A stretch of DNA of 32,043 bases from positions 1 to 32,043 of the forward strand of contig JAQBNN010000092.1 in assembly GCA_028288505.1 (NCBI GenBank). The letters run 5' to 3'. The stretch is from Segetibacter sp. (GTDB lineage Bacteria; Bacteroidota; Bacteroidia; Chitinophagales; Chitinophagaceae). Every line of letters starts with the position of its first letter. Within the stretch, counting starts at the first letter, position 1. Below, piece by piece: positions 1-8,172 of this stretch. The notes beneath the pieces were generated by a model. It saw nothing but the letters and a program-made list of their open reading frames with translations. It was not told where the DNA came from and did no database searches. The translations under genes were made by a program, and so were the position numbers.

Positions 1-776
1 CTAAGCAAACTACAGGTCAGCCTCAGACAACAAGCACAACAAACAATACCGGTGAAAAAGCAGATCAGGTGTTTGATGTAAATGCAGAGGATTTGTTGAA
101 GGACTACATGAAATGGTATACCTACACTTACTACAATGTTCGTTTAGCACAAGACTTTATTGGGCTTGATGTTGATTCAAGTGTTGCAGATAAAAGCACG
201 TTCTTATACAGGCTTTCCACGGGTACTTTTATTCCAGTAAAGATTATGACGAGGAATAACATGCCGGTTTATAAACTATACAAACCCTACAAGACTAACG
301 AAGAGATTAAGAATACCATTAAGCAAATGGCTGCAGAGGAAATCGCTCACTATAAAATGGAAGGGCAGCAACTACCTGATTATAATTTTACAGACTTGAA
401 TGGTAAAATCTATAACAAGTCAACGACAAGAGGGAAGTTAGTAGTTATTAAATGTTGGTTTATACGATGCGTAGCATGTGTAAAAGAATTTCCTGAACTA
501 AACAAACTTGTAGATGAATATAAAGACAGGAGCGATATACTATTCGTAAGCTTAGCCACAGATTCTAAAGAAGACTTACAAGCGTTCCTAAAGAAAAAAC
601 AATTCAACTATGCAGTAGTTCCGTCGAAGGAAAAATACATGCTGGAGGAACTCAACATTACTTCGTACCCTACACATATTTTAGTTGATAAAGAGGGCAA
701 AATTGTAAAGGTTGTTAATGCTATAGAAGACCTAGCCCCATTTATAAAAAGGCAAACAGGAAAGGAGCATATTTAA
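1..776 (+). CDS. TlpA-like thioredoxin-fold protein, C-terminal part (cut by window edge)
   Basis: The reading frame is open from the left edge (first full codon at base 3), so the gene begins outside the window; the GTG at 69 is probably internal. The first visible residues form a Thr/Gln/Asn-rich stretch that looks like a linker. Counting from the GTG, the C-terminal part (about residues 100-230) is a thioredoxin fold: a CVAC redox motif (C134 and C137) within a W-F-I-R-C context, and a cis-Pro loop with SYPTHILVD. This matches the TlpA/ResA group of extracytoplasmic thiol-disulfide proteins, which in Bacteroidota often carry a long N-terminal extension. The target cannot be told from sequence. 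The gene is convergent with the DUF763 gene; no clear terminator is visible between them. The family assignment is firm, the function is inferred. Confidence 0.8.
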   Translation, partial: KQTTGQPQTTSTTNNTGEKADQVFDVNAEDLLKDYMKWYTYTYYNVRLAQDFIGLDVDSSVADKSTFLYRLSTGTFIPVKIMTRNNMPVYKLYKPYKTNEEIKNTIKQMAAEEIAHYKMEGQQLPDYNFTDLNGKIYNKSTTRGKLVVIKCWFIRCVACVKEFPELNKLVDEYKDRSDILFVSLATDSKEDLQAFLKKKQFNYAVVPSKEKYMLEELNITSYPTHILVDKEGKIVKVVNAIEDLAPFIKRQTGKEHI

Positions 777-844
777 TTTATGGATTAATGAGAAAGTGAA
801 GGCGCCATAATTTTGAAGGCGATTGATGCTATGAAAAACTACCT

Positions 845-869
845 GTGAACCGAGCGTGGCAACGATGAT
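845..869 (+). repeat. Dispersed intergenic motif, GAGCGTGGCAACGATG variant
   Basis: The copy reads TGAACCGAGCGTGGCAACGA and then TGAT. It lies in the convergent gap between the TlpA-like gene and DUF763 and belongs to the family of short intergenic motifs ending in CAACGATG that recurs across the window. It is one of the more diverged copies. Confidence 0.5.
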
Positions 870-922
870 AAATAGTAGCACAAATGATGACTACCAAATT
901 TTTAAAAACCAAAGCAAGGCTT

Positions 923-2137
923 TTAAAACAATCTCAACTGCACACCTTTTTTAACTGACTTTGGAGGTTTGGCATCACCAAAAACGGTCTTGCCACCATA
1001 CTTCCAGCTATCTTCTCTTTCCTTCTCGATAAGCTGGTTAAAGTTGTTGTTAGGTACGAAGTCTTTCTCGGCGCGTGCAGCAATTGTATGCAATGCTTTT
1101 AAGGCTTGCTGCTTGTCGCTGTTGCCAAGTTTTGCTTTGTTTACAGCAGTTTGTAAAGTACTTATAGTTTCATCATATACATTAATCGGAACAGGGAAAG
1201 GATGACCGTCTTTACCTCCATGTGCAAACGAAAACCTTGCAGGATCTTTAAACCTCGATGGAGTACCATGGATAACTTCGCTCACCAAAGCAAGCGACTG
1301 AACCGTCCGCGGTCCTACGCCTTGCAACAGCAGTAACTCCTCGAAGTTTTGCAGGTTGTTTTCGTGCGCCATCCATAATATACTTCCCAGTCTTTTCAAG
1401 TCCACATCTTCCGCCCTTACATCGTGATGATTAGGCATGATAAGTTGTTGGAATTCCTGCATCATCAACTCCGGCTTTTCAATAGTTAGTTGCAACATGC
1501 CTTGCCTTGAAGGCTTTGCTTCAGCAGCTGTAAGGTTAAGCATTGGGCCAATATTAATACCGCAAACACCCGTATGAGGCTCCTCTACAAACGATGCGAG
1601 GCCGGCGGAGTGCCAATGGTACCGCCGCGCTGTTTTATTACCAGGATGCATGCCTTGTTGCACAACCGTCCATTCACCATTGCTGCCAACAATAAAGTTG
1701 TGCGTATACAATTGAAAGCCATCTTGCACGGCGGTATTATCAACCTTTGCGCTAAGCTTACTACAACGCACCAGTTCGTCGCCGTTTAATCCTGTTGTAC
1801 CAGCTATTTTTAATAGTTCGGCCGGAGCTTGTTTAGAGTGTTTGCCCTTTCCGCCGGTTATGTAAATACCTAGTTCTTTTGAGTGTGGATTAATGGCCCT
1901 TTTTAAAGCGCCCATTACCGATGTGGTTATGCCTGACGAATGCCAGTCCATACCCATTACTGCCCCAAAGCTTTGAAACCAAAAAGGATCACTGAGTCGC
2001 CTTAAAATTTCCTGCTGGCCATATTCAGTAGCAATAGATTCAGTTATGGCTAGTCCAAGCTTCGCCATACGTTCTGCCAGCCATTGGGGAACATAGCCAT
2101 AGTGTAAAGGAAGATCAGCCGAACCAGACCGTTTCAT
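923..2137 (-). CDS. DUF763 domain protein
   Basis: A 404-residue protein of the DUF763 family, found in archaea and bacteria, with no established biochemical role that I can state. The frame opens 17 codons earlier, but the ATG at 2137 gives the family's typical N-terminus, MKRSGSADLPLHYG followed by VPQWLAERM, so I chose it. Visible features are a region with LQGVGPRTVQSLALVSEV, which resembles a helix-hairpin-helix DNA-binding element (about residues 270-290), and the conserved FAHGGKDGHPFPVP segment further on. The C-terminus ends basic (KSVKKGVQLRLF). The protein is probably cytoplasmic. The helix-hairpin-helix and the neighbouring repair genes suggest a nucleic-acid role, but that is inference. 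Confidence 0.85.
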   Translation of the reverse strand: MKRSGSADLPLHYGYVPQWLAERMAKLGLAITESIATEYGQQEILRRLSDPFWFQSFGAVMGMDWHSSGITTSVMGALKRAINPHSKELGIYITGGKGKHSKQAPAELLKIAGTTGLNGDELVRCSKLSAKVDNTAVQDGFQLYTHNFIVGSNGEWTVVQQGMHPGNKTARRYHWHSAGLASFVEEPHTGVCGINIGPMLNLTAAEAKPSRQGMLQLTIEKPELMMQEFQQLIMPNHHDVRAEDVDLKRLGSILWMAHENNLQNFEELLLLQGVGPRTVQSLALVSEVIHGTPSRFKDPARFSFAHGGKDGHPFPVPINVYDETISTLQTAVNKAKLGNSDKQQALKALHTIAARAEKDFVPNNNFNQLIEKEREDSWKYGGKTVFGDAKPPKSVKKGVQLRLF

Positions 2138-2214
2138 GTATTGCGAATGTAGCAGTTGTTCCTGCAATAAAATCCTAAACAGGTACAACCACTTCTGCAG
2201 AAAAGTAAAGCAGC

Positions 2215-2343
2215 CTAAAATGCGCTGGCTGAAGGAGCCGGGACTTTATCAAGAAGCTTCTTTTTCTTCTGGCCTTTTATTATTTGTGAAATAATAACTG
2301 AGCTAAATACTAGCGTGCTGAAAAGCATGAATACATTTTTCAT
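2215..2343 (-). CDS. Possible membrane-anchored microprotein (42 aa)
   Basis: A short frame (ATG at 2343, TAG at 2215) that starts MKNVFMLFSTLVFSSVIISQ and continues with a strongly basic stretch (KGQKKKKLL) and a short tail ending in SASAF. The N-terminus reads as one hydrophobic segment or an uncleaved signal peptide; the Lys cluster after it predicts the C-terminus on the cytoplasmic side. A perfect 14-bp palindrome lies 15 bp upstream of the start. It is upstream of, and collinear with, DUF763 (78 bp gap). I recognise no family. Short hydrophobic frames can arise by chance, so this is a candidate only. Confidence 0.35.
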   Translation of the reverse strand: MKNVFMLFSTLVFSSVIISQIIKGQKKKKLLDKVPAPSASAF

Positions 2344-2358
2344 AATTATTTCTTTGTA

Positions 2359-2372
2359 GCAATACGTATTGC
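2359..2372. promoter_or_regulatory. Perfect 14-bp palindrome GCAATACGTATTGC
   Basis: The sequence equals its own reverse complement over all 14 bases. It lies 15 bp upstream of the 42-aa candidate frame and is flanked by AT-rich DNA. The placement fits an operator for a dimeric repressor overlapping a promoter. No regulator is assigned. Confidence 0.35.
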
Positions 2373-2430
2373 AAAACAGTGGCCATGCTTTTACTTAAAA
2401 CATTGTGTAGAATTAGCAATAAAAACAAAA

Positions 2431-2451
2431 AATGCTGCACGAAGCAGCATT
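2431..2451. terminator. Hairpin with 8-bp stem AATGCTGC / GCAGCATT
   Basis: Perfect 8-bp stem with a 5-base loop (ACGAA), preceded by an A-rich run. Read leftward, the A-run becomes a T-rich tail, so it could terminate a leftward transcript. No gene is seen immediately upstream on that strand. It could equally be a structured 5' leader. Confidence 0.35.
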
Positions 2452-2578
2452 ATTCAAACGGTAATCGTTCATAGGTTATAAACGGCCATACACGTTAAAC
2501 TTATTGTGATCAATTCAATCGCAGTAAAAAATAGCTCCTAAAAGGAAAGTCATTCAGGCTTTTTTTGCTATTCCCTCT

Positions 2579-2604
2579 GCTGAAAACACTTTCTGTTTTT
2601 CAGC
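2579..2604. other. Imperfect hairpin GCTGAAAACA / TGTTTTTCAGC
   Basis: Two arms of 10 and 11 bases with one unpaired base and a short loop, in the long gap upstream of the secreted PepSY-like protein. Read rightward it is followed by AAAAAT rather than a T-run, so it is not a classical terminator. Confidence 0.3.
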
Positions 2605-2873
2605 AAAAATCACTTTCGCGCATTAAAAGGATCCGCACAAATTCTTCATATTGGATATTGACGGGAGTGGTATTACAAATTGCAGGCCGCAAAAAATAAG
2701 TACCGGTTAAAAGCCATTTATAAAGGGGAAATGGCGGAGTGCCACGTTTACTTTAGCTTATTCTTAATTAAGTAAAAATGGTTAGAAGTCAGCAGAGATC
2801 CATAGTTGGTTACCGATGTAAATATACGAATTAGTAGAAAGACTTTGGTTGTGGGCATTTGTTCTTCTTTCAG

Positions 2874-2900
2874 CATCGTTGTGTCACTCACTTGTACTTT
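2874..2900 (-). repeat. Dispersed 25-bp motif, leftward copy
   Basis: On the minus strand it reads AAAGTACAAG then TGAGTGACACAACGATG. It is a full-consensus copy in the divergent gap between DUF763 and the PepSY-like gene. Confidence 0.75.
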
Positions 2901-3012
2901 TAGTTTTCTAGTCACCTTTCGTGAGAACAATTAAAATGCTTGGGAAAGGTCCTTAGCGTTGGGATTTGTACCGGCTTCGTATGGTTTTTGTTTTACTAAA
3001 AGAAAAAAGGTT

Positions 3013-3897
3013 ATGAAAGCTACATTGATTGTGTTTTTTGTTTGTCTGGGAATACTTTCTGAAGCGCAAACGACAACCAGGAAAAAGAGTGAAATTAAAA
3101 AGCAAGTAACAAGTACTTCAAGAAGGACTAATACAAGAACTATAAAAAAGCATGCTCCACCTGTTTTAAAAAGAGTTGATAGCGCCGGTACAACTACACA
3201 AAAAATACAACCACGCCCATCAATAACTGAAAGCAGGTTAAATGGTAACCGGAATAATAATTCCGGTGCTAATCAAAACGCTACCACTCCTTTTGCAGGA
3301 GGGATACATGCAGCACCAACTGCCGGCGAAAGGTTTGATACACTTAAGAACACCACTACAAATACTGTTAGTGCTGAAGCGGTAACGGTTGCAGGTGGAA
3401 ATGATACCACTTTTAATATCAACTCAATAAACCAAAATGGGGTTACTACAACTTCCGGTGCAGTTGATCGTTCAGGGCAATCGCAGTTTGGCCAAACTAA
3501 TTGGGGCAGAAACAACCGTAATACCATTGGTGAAAGCCAGTGGACTGTACCTCCTCCAATAACTGCCACTTTCAATAAAGAGTTTCCGGCAGTAAACGGC
3601 CAGTGGAGCAGGAGTGTAACCGATACATCAACTTACGCAGTTCGTTACCAGCAGGGAGCACAATGGGTAACTTCTACTTATAACGCCACTGGTCAACGGC
3701 TTGATATGCGAACAGAAATACCTTTACTACAAGCACCAAGACCAGTATCCGTTTTTACAGCTAAACAGCCACAAGGTTTTCAAATAAGCAGCATATCAAA
3801 ATTGCAGATACAGGGAAGGCCCGATGTATTTGAAATAAGAAGTGGTAACGGAAGAACCTACTATATTAATAATGATGGGATAGAGGTGAAGTTTTAA
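3013..3897 (+). CDS. Secreted protein with disordered Thr/Asn-rich region and PepSY-like C-terminal domain
   Basis: I start at the ATG at 3013, which gives a clean signal peptide (MKATLIVFFVCLGILSEAQ) after an A/G-rich AAAAAAGG leader; the longer frame adds 18 unlikely residues. About residues 20-175 are low-complexity and rich in Thr, Asn, Gln and Ser, with a basic start. From about residue 185, FNKEFPAVNGQW, YAVRYQQGAQWVTSTYNATGQ and the final FEIRSG-YYINNDG segment follow the pattern of PepSY-like (BLIP-like) domains common in Bacteroidota periplasmic proteins. Those domains are often thought to be inhibitory or binding modules, but no partner is evident here. A secreted or periplasmic location is well supported; the function is unknown. 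Confidence 0.7.
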   Translation: MKATLIVFFVCLGILSEAQTTTRKKSEIKKQVTSTSRRTNTRTIKKHAPPVLKRVDSAGTTTQKIQPRPSITESRLNGNRNNNSGANQNATTPFAGGIHAAPTAGERFDTLKNTTTNTVSAEAVTVAGGNDTTFNINSINQNGVTTTSGAVDRSGQSQFGQTNWGRNNRNTIGESQWTVPPPITATFNKEFPAVNGQWSRSVTDTSTYAVRYQQGAQWVTSTYNATGQRLDMRTEIPLLQAPRPVSVFTAKQPQGFQISSISKLQIQGRPDVFEIRSGNGRTYYINNDGIEVKF

Positions 3898-3960
3898 AAA
3901 TGCTGCCATACTTAACGAGAAAATACCTGTGAAACTGTAGATGCCATATGTATGCCGATG

Positions 3961-3985
3961 AAGTGATTGCGACGCAACGATGATG
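3961..3985 (+). repeat. Dispersed intergenic motif, TTGCGACGCAACGATG variant
   Basis: Reads AAGTGATTGCGACGCAACGA then TGATG, in the convergent gap between the PepSY-like gene and the metallophosphoesterase. This is the GCGACGCAAC branch of the family. Confidence 0.6.
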
Positions 3986-4043
3986 CTATGAAAAGATATG
4001 CTGGTATTAAAATTTGTACTTAAGGTATGGAGCATAAAAGGCT

Positions 4044-5168
4044 TTATACTTTCACGGCTGGGCTTATAATGTTTACTTTTTTAGTCATCAGTTCTGTTAA
4101 GGCAATTTGTTCTAATAGTATTCGGCAAGGCTCGTTATTCTTGTTGTATTCCCACTTAATAAGACTCATCGTTCCGTTGTCAATCTCGATGCCTGTAATA
4201 TCGCCATCGTCGAAACAACAGCAACCGCTATTAAAGTAATTAGGCTTATAAGCAGTGAAGTCAGGAATGGTTTGTCCTTCTAATTTTCTTCGCACAATCT
4301 CTGCCTGTAATTCTTTTATTGTTGCTTCATCCTTCTGCTCTCTTGCAAGGCTCAACTTGCGGTATAATCTTTCTAAAAGCGTAAGTGATTCAAAAACCGG
4401 TTGGTGTGTATGACCTGTAATTAACAGCATGTTTTCCTGTTGCGAAACCCACTCGTACATAAACCGGTTGTGGTCTGTTTTTAAATGATCCTCGTATGCC
4501 GGCGTGTTAGGGCTAATAGCAAGATAAGCTTGCATAGGCGCCCAAACATTTGCCACGAACCATTTGCTAAACCAGTTGCCATCGCTTACAGCATCGCCCT
4601 GGTGGCCGTGGGTCAAAAAAATTTCAAGAGGTGTTTCCTGTACCATTGTTTTTAAAATGACACCTTCATACACTTTAATCTTTTCGCCATAAATTTTCTG
4701 CAGTTCAAAAGGTGCTAACGGGTTATTATCCCAATCAAGATCGTGGTTGCCAAACACTTTTATGAACCGTTTTTTTTGTAGGAACAGCTTTTCTTTTTCA
4801 AACGTAGCTGTGTTGTGTTTTTTAACTGATACAAGCCTGTTCTCCCAAAGCTCCTCGCAATCGCCGAGCGAAATGTAGTTGAAATTGTTGTTGTAGTAAT
4901 AGTCTAACGCGGCCAGGTAATTTCTTTCTGCAATGGCAAAATCATCAGCACCATTCCTTGCTCCTTTATGCTGGTCGCTCAGTATAATAAAGCGATCAAT
5001 ATTCACAGCAAAATTTAGCATTGGCCCGCGGGTGCCGGGTTCATCTTTTATCTTTTTATTCAGGTCAAATAATGCCTTATGTATTTTTTCTTTATCAGGT
5101 CTTGATGAATATTTATCGGCCCATCTCTTAACCGGTTCACGTAATATTTTTTGAATGAATTTCCTCAT
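4044..5168 (-). CDS. Calcineurin-like metallophosphoesterase
   Basis: A 374-residue protein with the full metal-binding signature of calcineurin-like phosphoesterases: ILSDQHKG near the start, ISLGDCEELW, FGNHDLDWDN, THGHQGD and ITGHTHQPVF. These supply the Asp, His and Asn ligands for a dinuclear metal centre. The longer frame begins with TTG ten codons upstream; the ATG at 5168 (MRKFIQKILREP) is preferred. There is no signal peptide, so it should be cytosolic. The DQH and GHQGD variants recall family members acting on phosphodiesters or lipid-linked diphosphates, but the substrate cannot be read from sequence. It is the last gene of a leftward run with UmuC, 2H phosphoesterases and a radical SAM enzyme, about 200 bp downstream of UmuC. 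Confidence 0.85.
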   Translation of the reverse strand: MRKFIQKILREPVKRWADKYSSRPDKEKIHKALFDLNKKIKDEPGTRGPMLNFAVNIDRFIILSDQHKGARNGADDFAIAERNYLAALDYYYNNNFNYISLGDCEELWENRLVSVKKHNTATFEKEKLFLQKKRFIKVFGNHDLDWDNNPLAPFELQKIYGEKIKVYEGVILKTMVQETPLEIFLTHGHQGDAVSDGNWFSKWFVANVWAPMQAYLAISPNTPAYEDHLKTDHNRFMYEWVSQQENMLLITGHTHQPVFESLTLLERLYRKLSLAREQKDEATIKELQAEIVRRKLEGQTIPDFTAYKPNYFNSGCCCFDDGDITGIEIDNGTMSLIKWEYNKNNEPCRILLEQIALTELMTKKVNIISPAVKV

Positions 5169-5258
5169 CTCTGTTGAAAGGTAAAACTTACTGCACAATC
5201 TATACCCGCTACAATTTGTAAGTTATTTTTTGGGGACGAGCATTTGTAATTCTATGAA

Positions 5259-5287
5259 CCATTGTTGCGTCGCACACTTCAACGGCG
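5259..5287 (-). repeat. Dispersed intergenic motif, GTGCGACGCAACAATG variant, leftward
   Basis: On the minus strand it reads CGCCGTTGAAGTG then TGCGACGCAACAATGG. It lies between UmuC and the metallophosphoesterase. The 5' CGCCGTTGAA extension is shared with the copy at 16104-16134. Confidence 0.6.
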
Positions 5288-5371
5288 TTACCAAGATGAA
5301 CAGGTAGCGCCTTGATTATATTCATCTTCTGATTATTTAACGAGTAGGTTCAACTTCTCTAAAAGCCACAA

Positions 5372-6652
5372 CTACGAAACCAAGCATAGATCGTTCCACC
5401 TTGTAGTATATTTTTGCGATAGCAACTCCTGTTTCATCTTCCAAGGTCGTTGTATTCCTGATGAAGCGAACTTCACTATCTCGTTGCGCATGCTGAAATT
5501 GATGTTGTCAACCTTGTTCATTAAAGATCGTTGTTCGTTAGTAGCTGGTGGGGTAAATAAATTAGCCTGGAGGGATGAGACAGGAACAAGCTTACTAAAT
5601 ATTACACCGGCCTTTTCGTAAATAAATCCCGGTTTATAAAGCTGCTCTAATAATTCAATGGCAGGTTTAATTAAATCGTTGGTGTTACTGCTAGCTACAG
5701 GTAAATTAATGTCGAGATTAATAGGTTCGTTGGGTTTATAAATATCGCCCCTGTTCAATGCCTTTTCAATAACAAATACAGTCATTTTTTTAGCTGCACT
5801 GTTTTGCCTTCTTAGCTTTTCTGCTGCACGGCTTACGTACATTGCTACCGCTTCCTTCATCTGCGCCAGATCAGTTAACGGGTGACCAAAGCGCCTTGTG
5901 CATGAAACCATCTTTTTAGTTGTTAGCGGTTCATCTAAACCTATTGCATCAACACCATTCAACTCTTTTATTAATCGTACCCCAACTACTCCACCAAGAT
6001 GTTGCCGTGCCCATTCTTCAGGCATTTGTTTTAAGTCGTATGCTGTTTTTACTGCGAACTTTTCAAGCTTATTCGCATTTTGTTTACCTACGCCCCATAC
6101 TTCGTCAACTGGTGTTCGTTTAAGTGCTGCGTTTACTTTGCCTCCAGTATCAAGAAGAAGCATGCATTTGCTTTTTTCTTTGTTGCCTTTTGCCAGGTAG
6201 TTGCCAATTTTCGCTAATGTTTTTGTTGGTGCTACACCAATAGAAACAGGTATGCCTGTCCATTGGAAAATTCGTTCTTTCAATTCTTTTACTGTTGCAC
6301 TTAAATCGCGTGGCGGTACCTGGGAAAGATCAACAAAGGCCTCGTCCACGGAGTAGACCTCAACACAATTTGCGGGTAACATACTTTGCATTGTTTCCAT
6401 CACCCGCTTACTTAAGTCCCCGTATAAATTATAGTTAGATGAGAAGGCAGTAATGCCATGTTCTTTTAATAACGGCTTACTCAGGAAATAAGCCTGCGCC
6501 ATTTTTATACCCAACCTTTTAGATTCATCGCTGCGGGAAATAATACAGCCGTCGTTGTTGCTTAATACAACAAGAGGTGTTGTTTTTAAGTGCGGTTGAA
6601 AAAGTCTTTCACACGAGCAATAAAAATTGTTACAGTCCACTATTGCTTTCAT
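5372..6652 (-). CDS. umuC: UmuC-type Y-family DNA polymerase (Pol V catalytic subunit homologue)
   Basis: A 426-residue protein, close to the usual UmuC length. The N-terminus AIVDCNNFYCSCERLFQP carries the first catalytic Asp (D6), and SVDEAFVDL at about 101-109 supplies the Asp-Glu pair of the palm. NNDGCIISRSDESKRLGIKM is the typical UmuC fingers region. A little-finger domain and a UmuC-type C-terminal region follow. Family function: error-prone translesion synthesis past DNA lesions, in partnership with UmuD'. A UmuD-like gene lies about 2.8 kb upstream on the same strand, rather than adjacent as in the classical umuDC operon. A 12-bp inverted repeat (GCTGATTTTAGC on the plus strand) lies 30 bp upstream. 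The catalytic residues look intact. Confidence 0.93.
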   Translation of the reverse strand: MKAIVDCNNFYCSCERLFQPHLKTTPLVVLSNNDGCIISRSDESKRLGIKMAQAYFLSKPLLKEHGITAFSSNYNLYGDLSKRVMETMQSMLPANCVEVYSVDEAFVDLSQVPPRDLSATVKELKERIFQWTGIPVSIGVAPTKTLAKIGNYLAKGNKEKSKCMLLLDTGGKVNAALKRTPVDEVWGVGKQNANKLEKFAVKTAYDLKQMPEEWARQHLGGVVGVRLIKELNGVDAIGLDEPLTTKKMVSCTRRFGHPLTDLAQMKEAVAMYVSRAAEKLRRQNSAAKKMTVFVIEKALNRGDIYKPNEPINLDINLPVASSNTNDLIKPAIELLEQLYKPGFIYEKAGVIFSKLVPVSSLQANLFTPPATNEQRSLMNKVDNINFSMRNEIVKFASSGIQRPWKMKQELLSQKYTTRWNDLCLVS

Positions 6653-6682
6653 ATCTACACCCTGCAGTTTGTATATTATCTG

Positions 6683-6694
6683 CTGATTTTAGCG
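6683..6694. promoter_or_regulatory. Imperfect inverted repeat GCTGATTTTAGC upstream of umuC
   Basis: Arms GCTGA / TTAGC around two bases, 30 bp upstream of the umuC start. It resembles the GCTAA-N5-TTAGC sites upstream of the 2H pair and umuD but has shorter spacing, so membership is tentative. Confidence 0.2.
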
Positions 6695-6759
6695 GAAGAG
6701 CATTGCTGCCTTAGTCTAACAGTTACTCTCTTATTCATGGCATAGTTCCCAAATCGGCT

Positions 6760-7365
6760 TTAAAACAAAGCACCTTGTGTTGTTACAACCGGCATGTTTA
6801 AAAATTCGAAACGTTGTACTGGTTGGTAACTTTTCATTCCCTCAGGCCTTCGCAGCAGTAACATATCTTTCGCAATAAACCTTCCTGTAAAATGTTTGTG
6901 GCTGTATTCTAACCAACCTTTTTCATATTGCCAGGGCAATAATTGGCGCGCAATTGTTAACTGTGGATTGTCTACAAAGTGAGGCTTAACATCTTTTGTC
7001 TTCATTAATGGTTGAGCTGGTTTCAAGCTCTTTACCAACATTTGTATAGCTACTTTAGTATCTATATTTATGTAAATACTGTGAGATGGAAAACTGCCAA
7101 AATCTTTTAGCTCCACTTTAAAGGCTGGCATAGCCATAGCAATCATTTTTAAGCGATTTACTATTCGCTCTTCCATCATTTGTATTTGGCTAAACTTTAC
7201 TAAAGTGACCTGCGGCTTACCCCACTTAGCGGATGGTGCTTCAAACTTTTCAGCAAATTCTTCTTTTACCTTCATTACCTTATTCTGCAGTTCTTCATGC
7301 GGCTTTAGTACTATCAAGTATTCACAAACACGGTAGCCGGGAAGAGACGATAACTCGTTTGTCAT
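6760..7365 (-). CDS. 2H phosphoesterase-like protein (LigT/2'-5' RNA ligase fold) with both catalytic His replaced by Gln
   Basis: A 201-residue paralogue of the gene directly upstream. Active members of the 2H superfamily carry two H-x-T/S-x motifs that cleave or form 2',5'- or 2',3'-cyclic phosphodiesters. Here the two motif positions read KPQVTLV (Q52) and NPQLTIAR (Q135). Both codons are CAG, confirmed on the DNA. The rest of the fold is well preserved: the EYLIVLKP strand, the SHSIYINI segment, and the LLLRR strand near the C-terminus. Only 22 bp separate it from the upstream paralogue, so the two are probably co-transcribed. The likely outcome is a pseudo-enzyme that binds RNA or a nucleotide, or pairs with its active sister; this is inference. 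Confidence 0.85.
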   Translation of the reverse strand: MTNELSSLPGYRVCEYLIVLKPHEELQNKVMKVKEEFAEKFEAPSAKWGKPQVTLVKFSQIQMMEERIVNRLKMIAMAMPAFKVELKDFGSFPSHSIYINIDTKVAIQMLVKSLKPAQPLMKTKDVKPHFVDNPQLTIARQLLPWQYEKGWLEYSHKHFTGRFIAKDMLLLRRPEGMKSYQPVQRFEFLNMPVVTTQGALF

Positions 7366-7387
7366 AGCGCAAGCTTTATTAGTTAAT

Positions 7388-7990
7388 TTAATAGGGTGTT
7401 GATAAAAGGTTTATACCCGGCTGAAGGCGAAAGACATGCACCTTTTTGCATTCATCATATTGGCTGCTTCTTCTTAAGAGTACCAATTCGCTCACTATAA
7501 ACTTTTCGTGAAAGGTCTTTTGCGAATATTCCATCATCGCCTTTAAATAATCGGTTTCTGGCAGCCTTCTCGCAATAGTTAAATGCGGATTTGATACTAG
7601 CCTAACGGGCGGGCACGAGCACGAGCTTACATAATTGCTTATCACTTTAAGTTCGGTGTTAATTTGCTTAAAAGGCTCAGGATTCTGGATGCGTAGATAA
7701 ATAGTATGCGGAGGAACTCCACTGTAGTTGTTAAAGGCTACTTCAAAACTACGCTGCATACTAAAGATTCGTTCCATATAACGGATTACGGTTTCTTCCA
7801 TTGGTTCTCTCGCCAGGAAGTTAGCAACGGTAATGTGGGGTTGTGTTTTTACCGTAATCTTTTCATGATAGCTTTTAGTTAAGCTTTCCTTTTCCTTTTT
7901 TATTTTTTCGTTTACCGGAGACCCGGGCTGAACCACAAGCAAATACTCATATAATCCAACCTCTGGAGGGCTTGCTTCTAACTTTTCCAT
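7388..7990 (-). CDS. 2H phosphoesterase (LigT/2'-5' RNA ligase-like), catalytic motifs intact
   Basis: A 200-residue single-domain member of the 2H phosphoesterase superfamily. Both signature motifs are present: QPHITVANF (H52) and NPHLTIARRL (H136). The family hydrolyses 2',3'-cyclic or 2',5'-linked phosphodiesters in RNA or nucleotides; some members also ligate tRNA halves in vitro. No signal peptide is seen, so it is cytosolic. It is the first gene of a two-gene unit with a His-to-Gln paralogue. An AT-rich 15-bp inverted repeat lies 36 bp upstream of the start and resembles one upstream of umuD. The true substrate is unknown. Confidence 0.88.
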   Translation of the reverse strand: MEKLEASPPEVGLYEYLLVVQPGSPVNEKIKKEKESLTKSYHEKITVKTQPHITVANFLAREPMEETVIRYMERIFSMQRSFEVAFNNYSGVPPHTIYLRIQNPEPFKQINTELKVISNYVSSCSCPPVRLVSNPHLTIARRLPETDYLKAMMEYSQKTFHEKFIVSELVLLRRSSQYDECKKVHVFRLQPGINLLSTPY

Positions 7991-8026
7991 ACCTGATGTT
8001 TTAGATAATAAAATTAGTATTTTTTT

Positions 8027-8041
8027 GCTAAAAATATTAGC
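8027..8041. promoter_or_regulatory. 15-bp inverted repeat GCTAAAAATATTAGC upstream of the 2H pair
   Basis: Perfect 5-bp arms GCTAA / TTAGC with a 5-base spacer. It matches 11 of 15 positions with a site the same length upstream of the umuD-like gene. The position fits an operator shared by the two units. AT-rich palindromes can occur by chance. Confidence 0.35.
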
Positions 8042-8110
8042 TTCATTCCTATCGCGCAGGCTTTTGAGTTGTTAAATGCAACCGAAGCAGTAAGACTTAG
8101 TCCTTGCATT

Positions 8111-8127
8111 GTACTTTAACAAAGTAC
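8111..8127. repeat. Short inverted repeat GTACTTT-AAC-AAAGTAC
   Basis: Perfect 7-bp arms with a 3-base loop in the gap between the radical SAM gene and the 2H pair. AAAGTAC is also the first half of the dispersed 25-bp motif, so this may be a decayed relative. Confidence 0.3.
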
Positions 8128-8172
8128 CACGTGCAACACTCTTTTACTAATTGCGAGCCGGTCTATAACTCT

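Larger units (their letters stand above)
2344..3012. other. Gene-poor 669-bp divergent gap
   Basis: The gap holds the 14-bp palindrome, two hairpins and one copy of the dispersed 25-bp motif. A 60-codon leftward frame (2748-2930) exists, but its central part is just the translation of the dispersed motif, so I do not call it. No RNA gene was recognised. Confidence 0.5.

Noticed and set aside
2748-2930. 60-codon leftward frame
   Set aside because: Its centre (KVQVSDTTM) is the translation of the dispersed intergenic motif; the rest has no coding signature.
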